Assembly (NCBI GenBank): GCA_946480555.1
Contig: CAMLLE010000294.1
Span: 1 to 5,110, forward strand
Source: an uncultured Verrucomicrobia subdivision 3 bacterium
Lineage (GTDB): Bacteria; Verrucomicrobiota; Verrucomicrobiae; Limisphaerales; CAMLLE01
Length of the DNA: 5,110 nucleotides
Direction: 5' to 3'
Part shown: positions 1 through 5,050 of the stretch, piece by piece
Layout: every line of letters begins with the position of its first letter
How positions within the stretch are numbered: the stretch's first letter is position 1
Made by a program: the position numbers and the translations under genes
The notes under the pieces: model-generated
The model's database searches: none
Seen by the model: the letters and a program-made list of their open reading frames with translations, nothing else
Told to the model about the DNA's origin: nothing

Positions 1-65
1 GGCTCTGGCAGCACTTCTTCTGGCACATCCTTCAACCTCCAATGGCGCCGACGATGCCCGGGTGA
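1..65 (+). CDS. 3' end of an unidentified upstream gene (partial)
   Basis: Reading from position 3 gives 20 codons and then TGA at 63-65. The peptide is rich in Trp, His and Phe and ends in QPPMAPTMPG. Third positions are G or C in 16 of 20 codons, against 9 of 20 in the competing frame that starts at position 2, so this is the likelier coding frame. The TGA overlaps the GTG that opens the next gene, an arrangement common within operons. The fragment is too short to assign a family. The alternative is that the downstream gene simply extends leftwards in its own frame past the window edge, because that frame is also open to position 2. Confidence 0.35.
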   Translation, partial: LWQHFFWHILQPPMAPTMPG

Positions 66-424
66 GCACGCTGGGCGCGCTGGGTTGGGACACCAGCGAC
101 GCACACTGGAATCGAATCCTCCGCGAACGCACTTCGCTGAGCGACATCCCGCTCGGCAAGAGCGATTTCACGGTAAGCAGTCCGGTCATAGGAATGTTCC
201 GGCGGCAGCCTGTTCCTGAAGGCAGCTCGCGCTGGCGGCGGTTCGCTTCGCTGCCGATCGTCAGCTCACTCGTGCCGCAGAAAATGGAACGTCCTCTGGG
301 CGGGACGGGATCCTATTGGGCCTGGCGTGAATCGGATCAACCCTGGCAGACGCGCGCGAGCCTCGCAGCGAAACCGCCGGGACACGAAATGAACTGGGCC
401 TACAAATTGGCAGGCGGCCAGTAG
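62..424 (+). CDS. Trp-rich 120-residue protein of unknown function
   Basis: I do not recognise this protein. The open frame runs from a GTG at 62 to TAG at 422-424 and encodes 120 residues with GC-rich third positions, as in the clear genes of the window. It has seven Trp residues, several Arg/Pro-rich stretches, and no obvious transmembrane segment or recognisable catalytic motif after the GTG. The GTG is chosen because it overlaps the TGA of the upstream frame (GTGA), which suggests translational coupling. No Shine-Dalgarno is visible. If the frame instead continues left of 62, it would add a hydrophobic Ala/Leu stretch (residues encoded by 2-28) that could belong to a signal peptide or membrane segment, and this protein would be only the C-terminal part. 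Immediately downstream lies a repeat element rather than a clear terminator. Confidence 0.5.
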   Translation: MSTLGALGWDTSDAHWNRILRERTSLSDIPLGKSDFTVSSPVIGMFRRQPVPEGSSRWRRFASLPIVSSLVPQKMERPLGGTGSYWAWRESDQPWQTRASLAAKPPGHEMNWAYKLAGGQ

Positions 425-433
425 TTCATCAGT

Positions 434-559
434 CACAGATGGACACAGATGAGCGCAGATTGGGGAAGGCTGTTCAGCTGCGCTGGAAGCCGTCTGGATT
501 TCACCGTTTGAAAGCTTTCCCTCTGATCGCTTATCCGTGTGAATCCGTGTCCATCTGTG
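434..559. repeat. Inverted-repeat element with 10-bp-periodic arms
   Basis: The left arm at 434-450 (CACAGATGGACACAGAT) and the right arm at 543-559 are reverse complements at 16 of 17 positions. Both arms belong to tracts with a 10-bp beat: CAGAT ends at 440, 450 and 460 on the left, and ATCYGTG recurs at 533, 543 and 553 on the right. The 92-bp centre shows no gene. A shorter relative of the right arm lies at 2036-2068. I recall similar 'GTGTCCATCNGTGG' tracts as abundant intergenic repeats in Verrucomicrobiota and some other phyla; they are often mis-called as small ORFs. Function is unknown. Confidence 0.7.
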
Positions 560-563
560 GTTA

Positions 564-746
564 AACCCGAACTCCGAAGCGGGTTTTCGCAATGGACGGA
601 GTGTGGCCGTTCCCGGCCACGGCAACGCGGCACCCACTGTGATTGAAAATGTACGGTGACTTGGCAGGCGGGAGCCGCTGCGCCCGGACGAGCTCCTCCA
701 CGCGCACCGCAAACATCCGCGCACCTGCTCTTTCGGAGTTCGGGTT
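564..746. repeat. Palindromic intergenic element with perfect 15-bp terminal inverted repeats
   Basis: The sequence AACCCGAACTCCGAA at 564-578 is matched perfectly by its reverse complement at 732-746, enclosing 153 bp. Inside are a strong small hairpin (603-620) and GC-rich REP-like sequence. It starts four bases after the preceding repeat ends, so the two may be parts of one compound element or one may have inserted beside the other. No transposase is encoded, so at most this is a MITE-like or REP-like unit. Open frames crossing it on either strand look like translated repeat rather than genes. Between 747 and 808 I see nothing except a weak 5-bp hairpin (778-792) without a T tract, a poor candidate terminator for the minus-strand transporter. 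Confidence 0.6.
603..620. repeat. Short perfect hairpin inside the 564-746 element
   Basis: GTGGCCG (603-609) pairs perfectly with CGGCCAC (614-620) around a four-base loop. There is no adjacent T tract, so it does not look like an intrinsic terminator. It is probably a structural part of the surrounding repeat element. Confidence 0.5.
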
Positions 747-808
747 GTGAGCCACTTTCAAGGAGCTCAACAGGGTCGTGGCAAATCGCCACTGTAGCGA
801 CCGGAGGT

Positions 809-1807
809 TTACTTGGGAATTGGCACCGCGGCGGGAGGTGTGCCGGAAAGTTCAGCGATCTTGTTTCGCGACGCTTCCACCTTGATGTAATGCAGCACCA
901 CCGGCGCGAGGATCATCCCCGGAATTCCCATCAGCTTCTCGCCGATGACAATGCCGATCAAGGTCAGCCACATGGGAGTTTTGATGCGGCTGCCGATGAT
1001 CTTGCTGTTCAGGAAATATTCGAGCTTGTGAATCACCACGAGGAAGATCAGCGAGACGAGCGCCATCTTCGGCGACAGCGTAAAGCCCACGCCCATGATG
1101 AGCGTGTTGCTCATGATGTTCCCGATGATCGGCAGCAAGCCGCATAGGAACGTCAGCACGATGATCACCATCACGTAGGGAAACCCGTTGTAGATCAGGA
1201 AAATGCTGGTGAGGAGCGTGTTCACGGCGGAGATGATGATCTGCGCACCGATCACGCGGGCGAAGCTGGCGTAGAATGTTTCGAAGCGCAGGACCAGTTC
1301 TTGAACCACGGTAGAATAAAGGCTGTCCCGCGTGGAATGTTCCTCATCCGCGCCCCAGCGGGCATTCAGGAAAAGGCTGACTGCCACCACCAGCCCGATG
1401 ATGAGCAGAACGATTTGGAACACGGCTTCGCGCGCGTAGCGGCCGACATTGGCGAAGCGTTCCTGCACTTCTTTGAGCGCAAGCGATTTCAGGCTGGCGT
1501 AATCCGTGAACGGCAATTCCAGGCCCTTGTGTTCGGCATATTCCACAATGCGCGGAATGGACTCATTCGCAATGCGCGGCAGCGTGTGATAAGCCTGTTT
1601 CGAAAAGAAGAAGAGCCCGTAAGCCGTGGCCGCCACGGTCAGGAAATAGACGATCACAGCGAGCGTTTTGCTGCGGCCCAGGCTGAACTGTTCCAGCGCG
1701 AAATAGCCAAACACGGCGGTGAGCACGAGCGTGCCGAGGTGAAACCACCCAATCAACACGAGCAGTGCGGCCATGATGGCGTATGAGATGCGTGCCTGTC
1801 GTGTCAT
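809..1807 (-). CDS. AI-2E family transporter (PerM/YdiK-like membrane protein)
   Basis: This is a polytopic inner-membrane protein of the AI-2E transporter family (PF01594). Members have been linked to autoinducer-2 export, Na+/H+ antiport or unknown substrates, so the substrate cannot be called here. Counting from the ATG at 1807 there are 332 residues, a normal family length. Hydrophobic segments lie at about 7-41 (probably two helices), 48-68, 129-149, 185-206, 211-242, 248-272 and 281-310. The soluble stretch at about 69-128 is the usual family loop. Family hallmarks are GLLPIIGNIMSN (223-234), KIIGSRIKTPMWLTLIGI (269-286) and GIPGMILAPVV (294-304). The start is uncertain. An in-frame ATG at 1867 would add 20 residues, but that stretch has lower GC at third positions and contains a strong stem-loop (1824-1856), so 1807 is preferred. 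Neither start has a Shine-Dalgarno. glyQS lies upstream on the same strand, behind a repeat-filled gap. Confidence 0.9.
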   Translation of the reverse strand: MTRQARISYAIMAALLVLIGWFHLGTLVLTAVFGYFALEQFSLGRSKTLAVIVYFLTVAATAYGLFFFSKQAYHTLPRIANESIPRIVEYAEHKGLELPFTDYASLKSLALKEVQERFANVGRYAREAVFQIVLLIIGLVVAVSLFLNARWGADEEHSTRDSLYSTVVQELVLRFETFYASFARVIGAQIIISAVNTLLTSIFLIYNGFPYVMVIIVLTFLCGLLPIIGNIMSNTLIMGVGFTLSPKMALVSLIFLVVIHKLEYFLNSKIIGSRIKTPMWLTLIGIVIGEKLMGIPGMILAPVVLHYIKVEASRNKIAELSGTPPAAVPIPK

Positions 1808-1823
1808 GCGGTGAAAAAGACGA

Positions 1824-1856
1824 AACGCTCGCAACCCGAAACAGGCTGTGAGCGTT
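1824..1856 (-). promoter_or_regulatory. Stem-loop just upstream of the preferred transporter start
   Basis: AACGCTC (1824-1830) pairs perfectly with GAGCGTT (1850-1856). The stem continues, after one non-Watson-Crick position, as CAACC (1832-1836) against GGCTG (1844-1848) with one mismatch/wobble, closing a seven-base loop. On the minus strand it would fold in the mRNA leader 17 nt before the ATG at 1807, or inside codons 4-15 if translation starts at 1867. It may be a regulatory leader structure or one more dispersed repeat; no T tract follows. Confidence 0.4.
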
Positions 1857-1882
1857 GAAAAGTGCATGAGGGATTGGGGAGC

Positions 1883-1923
1883 GCAACCGTCCCGGTTGCC
1901 CCAGTCGGCATCCCGCCGACTGG
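1883..1923. repeat. Two back-to-back perfect hairpins (REP-like)
   Basis: The first hairpin pairs GCAACCG (1883-1889) with CGGTTGC (1893-1899) around a three-base loop. One base later, CCAGTCGGC (1901-1909) pairs with GCCGACTGG (1915-1923) around a five-base loop. Both stems are perfect. Paired GC-rich hairpins of this size are typical of intergenic REP-type repeats. They lie just upstream of the transporter ORF and have no T tract, so termination of glyQS transcription is possible but not shown. Downstream, GGGACGCC occurs twice (1985-1992 and 2006-2013), which suggests a further repeat unit between 1924 and 2035. Confidence 0.6.
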
Positions 1924-2035
1924 TCCGGAGGTGTGAACTTCTCGCCCAATCATGGACCCATCTTGAGTTGCGAACCCCTTCGGTGGGACGCCAAAGGGCA
2001 CAGGCGGGACGCCTATGCTCCCTTTGCTCCGCTGC

Positions 2036-2068
2036 TCATCTGTGTCCATCAGTGTCCATCCGTGGTTG
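2036..2068. repeat. Second copy of the 10-bp-periodic repeat (half element)
   Basis: GTGTCCATC occurs at 2042-2050 and again at 2052-2060, followed by CGTGGTT, giving a 10-bp period. This matches the right arm of the inverted-repeat element at 434-559 (ATCCGTGTCCATCTGTGGTT) in composition, phase and orientation. No partner arm in inverted orientation is visible nearby, so this appears to be a half element. It sits 24 bp past the glyQS stop codon. Confidence 0.65.
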
Positions 2069-2092
2069 AGAATTTCTTTGGGAACTTGCGCC

Positions 2093-3721
2093 TCAGCGCA
2101 CCCGGGCCAGCAGCCAGCCGAGCAATTCCCCGATCGGCAGCCGTTCCTGTTTGCCGTCGTCACGATGCCGGATGGTGACGGTATCCTTCAACTCCGGTTT
2201 CTCACCCAGCGTATCGAAGTCGATCGTCACGCAGAACGGCGTGCCAATTTCATCCTGGCGCGCATAGCGGCGGCCGATGGACCCGCCGTCATCGTAGAAC
2301 ACATTCATCCAAGGCCGGAGAAGTTCATGGACTTCCCGGGCTTTCTTCACGAGATCCGGCTTGTTCTTCAGCAACGGCATTATGCCAACCTTGATTGGTG
2401 CCACGCGCGGGTGAAACTTCAAGATCACGCGCGTCTCAGACTTCCCTTTGTCGTCGGTTTCAGTGATTTCCGCGAATGCATTCGTGATCAGGCCGAGAAC
2501 AAGTCGATCCGTTCCAGCTGAGGGCTCGATCACATGCGGGATGTACTGGCCTTTGGCCAGGCCATTCGCGTCTTCGGTGGCATCCTTTGAAGCCTGTTCC
2601 GCTGCCAAGCCGGACTTCTCGAGATAGCGTTTCCGGTTTTCGTAGTAACGCTTCCAGAGTTCGTCCTGCTTTTCCTTCGGCAGTTTCGCCCAAGCGGTCC
2701 GAAGCTCCTCATCAAACACGCCCATGGGTTTGCCGGAAAAACGTTCGTGCTGGCTCAGATCGAAATCGCTGCGCGCCGCAATGCCTTCCAGCTCCTGCGT
2801 GCCAAACGGGAACTTCAGCAAGATGTCCACTGTGGCGCGCGCGTAATGCGCGAGTTCCTCCGGCTTCTGCCAGTATTCCTCGAGCGTTGTGCGTGACAGG
2901 CCGATGCTCTCGTAAAAACGAATCCGTTCCTCCACCCAATACTGATGCCACAACTGCCAGCCCCAATTGGATTGCGGCTCACCCGGATGGCCTTTGGCGG
3001 ACGGGGTCGAAACAGTGCCCGCGATTGCTTCCACCGCTTCGTCCGGTTTGATGAAAAACTCCAGCTCCATCTGTTCGAATTCGCGTGAGCGGAAGGTGAA
3101 ATTGCGCGGTGTGACTTCGTTGCGGAAAGCTTTGCCGATCTGCGCGATGCCGAATGGAACCTTCTGACGAGAGGTTTCCAGCACATTCTTGAACTGCGCA
3201 AAGATCGCCTGCGCGGTCTCTGGGCGAAGGTAAGCGACGTTGTCTTCGCTTTCCACGGGGCCCACGTAGGTCTTGAACATCAGGTTGAACGGGCGTGGTT
3301 CTGTCAGCTCGGTGGAACCGCAGCTTGTGCATTTGGTCCCGGCCGCAAGCGCGAATTTGCCTTCGGGTGTCTTTTCCAGCTTGAGCCCTTGATCTTCACA
3401 AAGCTGGTCGGCGCGAAAGCGTTTCTTGCACTTTTTGCAGTCGCACATGGGATCGCTGAACGTGTCCACATGCCCGCTGGCTCGCCAGATCTGCGGCGCC
3501 ATGATGATCGTGGCTTCGAGGCCGACGACATCCTCGCGATCGCGAGTCATCGTTTTCCACCAAAGCTCCTTCACGTTCCGCTTCAGCTCGGCGCCGAGAG
3601 GGCCGTAATCCCAGAAGCCGTTGAGGCCGCCGTAGATTTCGGAGGATTGAAAGATGAACCCGCGCCGTTTGCACAACGACACGATCTTTTCCATGAGCTG
3701 ATTCTCTTTGGGCTCGGCCAT
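2093..3721 (-). CDS. glyQS: Glycyl-tRNA synthetase, class II single-chain (dimeric) type
   Basis: This cytoplasmic enzyme charges tRNA-Gly with glycine using ATP; the alpha2 form is shared by eukaryotes, archaea and many bacteria. The 542-residue product is complete. Visible parts: the N-terminal family signature FQSSEIYGG (24-32) and WDYGPLG (37-43); MAPQIWRASGHVDTFSDP (74-91); a Cys set C93, C95, C98, C131, C134 that could bind zinc; LRPETAQAIF (165-174); motif 2, FRNE (199-202) to about 223; motif 3, IEPSAGTDR (398-406); and a C-terminal anticodon-binding domain from about 442 with APIKVGIMPLL and GSIGRRYARQDEIGTPFCVT. Residues about 336-388 form a charged insertion that most bacterial relatives lack. 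The ATG at 3721 is chosen because family homology starts just after it. The frame stays open 85 codons further, to 3976, but that part reads through repeat DNA. An alternative ATG at 3694, with AAAGAGA upstream, is possible. The gene faces away from the neighbouring dehydrogenase. Confidence 0.96.
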   Translation of the reverse strand: MAEPKENQLMEKIVSLCKRRGFIFQSSEIYGGLNGFWDYGPLGAELKRNVKELWWKTMTRDREDVVGLEATIIMAPQIWRASGHVDTFSDPMCDCKKCKKRFRADQLCEDQGLKLEKTPEGKFALAAGTKCTSCGSTELTEPRPFNLMFKTYVGPVESEDNVAYLRPETAQAIFAQFKNVLETSRQKVPFGIAQIGKAFRNEVTPRNFTFRSREFEQMELEFFIKPDEAVEAIAGTVSTPSAKGHPGEPQSNWGWQLWHQYWVEERIRFYESIGLSRTTLEEYWQKPEELAHYARATVDILLKFPFGTQELEGIAARSDFDLSQHERFSGKPMGVFDEELRTAWAKLPKEKQDELWKRYYENRKRYLEKSGLAAEQASKDATEDANGLAKGQYIPHVIEPSAGTDRLVLGLITNAFAEITETDDKGKSETRVILKFHPRVAPIKVGIMPLLKNKPDLVKKAREVHELLRPWMNVFYDDGGSIGRRYARQDEIGTPFCVTIDFDTLGEKPELKDTVTIRHRDDGKQERLPIGELLGWLLARVR

Positions 3722-3730
3722 AGGGCGCAC

Positions 3731-3759
3731 AGTCTTCGAGATGCCCCGGGTGATGTCAA
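3731..3759 (-). promoter_or_regulatory. Candidate sigma70-type promoter for glyQS
   Basis: On the minus strand a perfect TTGACA (3754-3759) is followed after exactly 17 bases by AAGACT (3731-3736), which keeps three of six TATAAT positions. Transcription would begin about 3722-3725, almost at the ATG at 3721. This would mean a nearly leaderless mRNA, or a ~30-base leader if the ATG at 3694 is used. The -35 is good and the -10 poor, so the call is tentative. No T-box-like leader is present. Confidence 0.35.
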
Positions 3760-3780
3760 GGTGCCCACGGCGGCATGTCA

Positions 3781-3826
3781 TGACTCTTTGAGAATGTCCC
3801 CTTTCTGACTCGATGAAAATGTCCCC
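3781..3826. repeat. Tandem pair of 21-bp repeats, possible IS21-like terminus relic
   Basis: The 21-bp stretches at 3781-3801 and 3806-3826 match at 18 of 21 positions; both begin TGACTC and end AATGTCCCC, and the period is 25 bp. IS21-family elements carry several direct copies of a short repeat at their ends, and GGGGACATTTTC-like sequence on the opposite strand is what I recall from such ends. No istA or istB remnant is visible. The alternative is a pair of operator sites: they lie about 22 bp upstream of the candidate glyQS -35 box. Confidence 0.5.
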
Positions 3827-3859
3827 ATGGGGCGCCAGATGCGGGTGCCCACAGCGCAA

Positions 3860-3957
3860 CCCGTGGGTGGGTCGGAAAATGATTTCTGCGCCCCGAAGCG
3901 GCGGTGGAACCCGTCGCCCGCTTTGGGGCGAAGAAATGTGTCTCCGGATCCCACGGG
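3860..3957. repeat. 98-bp palindromic element in the glyQS/SDR intergenic region
   Basis: The two arms (3860-3901 and 3918-3957) are imperfect reverse complements. The outer eight bases (CCCGTGGG/CCCACGGG) match perfectly, and the inner 13 (CGCCCCGAAGCGG at 3889-3901 against 3918-3930) match at 12 positions, around a 16-base loop. Across about 40 positions roughly 31 match, with a two-base gap. The right arm recurs at 5011-5050 on the opposite strand with 37 of 40 identities, which shows it is a mobile or dispersed repeat. It falls inside the spurious 5' extension of the glyQS frame. From 3958 to 4085 I see no gene or clear promoter. Confidence 0.7.
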
Positions 3958-4085
3958 CGCGACGGGGAATCGGCAAAACGGCAGCTTTGCCCCACCGTGT
4001 TCATCTGCCGATCAGTTGCTTTCACCCTCGCATTTGAATTTGGACGATGGTTGCTCTTTCACAGAGGCCAACCCATCTTCGCACT

Positions 4086-4850
4086 ATGAAAGAATGGGTG
4101 TTGATCACCGGAGCGTCGTCAGGAATCGGATTGGAACTGGCGCGGCTGTTCGCGGCGGATCACTTCAACCTGATCCTCACGGCCAGAAATCAAGCGGCGC
4201 TGGAGAAGCTGAAGGCAGAACTGCAATCCAAACACGCCGTGGAAGTGGACGTGCTCGCGGCCGACCTGGCCATCCCCGGCGCGGCACAGGAGCTCTTCAA
4301 CCGCGTGCAGCGCCCGGTTGGGACACTGGTGAACAACGCGGGCCTCGGTTTCTACGGCGACTTTGCAGATTCGGAATTGGGCCTGCAAACGGATGTCATG
4401 CAAGTGAACATGGTGGCGCTGACACAGCTTACGCATTTGTTTCTCCGCCCGATGCTCGAGCGCGGACGCGGGCGCATTTTGAATGTCGCGTCCACGGCGG
4501 CTTTTCAGCCCGGGCCTTCGATCAACGTTTACTACGCGAGCAAAGCCTTCGTGCATTCCTTCAGCTACGCGCTGGCGCAGGAAGTCGAGCCGCGCGGGGT
4601 GCTCGTCACCGCCCTTTGTCCCGGCACCACGGAGACGGATTTTTTCCGGCGCGGCCGCTTTGGACACAGCCGGGCTCCGTTGACGATGTCGGCTGCCGCG
4701 GTGGCGAAAGCGGGCTACCGAGGTTTGATACATGGCAAGCGCGTTGTAATTCCTGGCTGGCACAACCGAATTGCTGCCATGCTGGCCAAGCGTCTCCCGC
4801 TGCGGATCACCAGCGCCATCGTCCGGCGCATTCACGCGAAAAAGGCCTGA
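4086..4850 (+). CDS. Short-chain dehydrogenase/reductase (classical SDR, DltE/YqjQ-like)
   Basis: This is an NAD(P)(H)-dependent oxidoreductase of the classical SDR family, predicted to be cytosolic. The product has 254 residues, the usual length. The Rossmann nucleotide-binding motif TGASSGIG lies at 8-15, an Arg at 34 after the second strand (LTARN) favours NADPH, and the structural NNAG motif is at 83-86. The catalytic set is intact: N108, S136, Y149 and K153 (YYASK). PG at 179-180 precedes the substrate lid. It resembles the broad COG0300-type group, whose substrates are mostly unknown, so no specific reaction is claimed. The ATG at 4086 places the first beta strand two residues in, as is typical. 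The in-frame ATG at 4047 would add 13 residues with no family match. No clear Shine-Dalgarno precedes either start. The gene stands alone, divergent from glyQS, and copies of one repeat arm flank it on both sides. Confidence 0.93.
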   Translation: MKEWVLITGASSGIGLELARLFAADHFNLILTARNQAALEKLKAELQSKHAVEVDVLAADLAIPGAAQELFNRVQRPVGTLVNNAGLGFYGDFADSELGLQTDVMQVNMVALTQLTHLFLRPMLERGRGRILNVASTAAFQPGPSINVYYASKAFVHSFSYALAQEVEPRGVLVTALCPGTTETDFFRRGRFGHSRAPLTMSAAAVAKAGYRGLIHGKRVVIPGWHNRIAAMLAKRLPLRITSAIVRRIHAKKA

Positions 4851-4991
4851 CCTTTTCGCTGCAAAAATGTGTTTCCGAAAGTCATTCCCGAGCGGAGGAA
4901 AGAACCCTTACTGGCCTGCGGCCACCCATCGGGTGAGCGGTGGGCTGAGGGCGTTCTGAAAACGATTTCCAAGAACAATTCTAAGCGGCGG

Positions 4992-5014
4992 CGGGTGAAG
5001 CGCAGCGAAACCCG
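4992..5014. repeat. Small hairpin joined to the 5011-5050 repeat
   Basis: CGGGT (4992-4996) pairs perfectly with ACCCG (5010-5014) around a 13-base GC-rich loop. It abuts and slightly overlaps the 40-bp repeat arm, so the two may form one unit. It lies 141 bp past the SDR stop codon and has no T tract, so it is a weak terminator candidate. Confidence 0.4.
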
Positions 5015-5050
5015 TGGAATCCCGAGACACATTTCTTCGCCCCGAAGCGG
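5011..5050 (-). repeat. Half copy of the palindromic element, inverted
   Basis: The reverse complement of this 40-bp stretch matches 3918-3957 at 37 of 40 positions. On the plus strand its ATTTCTTCGCCCCGAAGCGG part also matches the left arm at 3882-3901 at 19 of 20. The partner arm is missing: after 5050 the sequence continues with a small unrelated hairpin (CGGGCA/TGCCCG, 5048-5070). The rest of 4851-5110 shows no coding frame with gene-like composition. Confidence 0.7.

Noticed and set aside
431..563. CRISPR array, suggested by the regular short repeats
   Set aside because: The units are about 10 bp with no spacer-sized gaps, and no cas genes are present.
266..724. 152-residue minus-strand frame (and neighbours in 433-792)
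   Set aside because: It consists largely of translated repeat sequence (434-746); peptides such as the WTRIHTD type come from the 10-bp-periodic repeat, not from a gene.
778..792. Intrinsic terminator for the transporter gene
   Set aside because: The stem is only five base pairs and no T tract follows on the minus strand.
1301..1786. 161-residue plus-strand frame antisense to the transporter
   Set aside because: Composition is His/Arg/Glu-rich, with no start signal or family motif, and the opposite strand carries a clear transporter.
1804..2178. Several ~75-120-residue frames on both strands
   Set aside because: They are built from the hairpins and dispersed repeats between the transporter and glyQS and overlap the ends of those genes.
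3722..3830. T-box or other riboswitch leader for glyQS
   Set aside because: No specifier loop, T-box sequence or terminator/antiterminator pair is visible, and the candidate promoter leaves almost no leader.
4119..4835. 238-residue minus-strand open frame antisense to the SDR gene
   Set aside because: It mirrors a well-supported gene; the His/Arg/Gln-rich composition is typical of antisense readings of GC-rich genes.
4865..4877. AAATGTGTTTCCG, matching 12 of 13 bases of 3934-3946, as a further repeat copy
   Set aside because: The match is too short, and similarity ends on both sides. It could be a remnant but cannot be supported.
3827..4936. 369-residue plus-strand open frame
   Set aside because: It overlaps the clear SDR gene in another frame, reads through the palindromic element, and its translation is Arg/Ala/Gly-rich with no family pattern.
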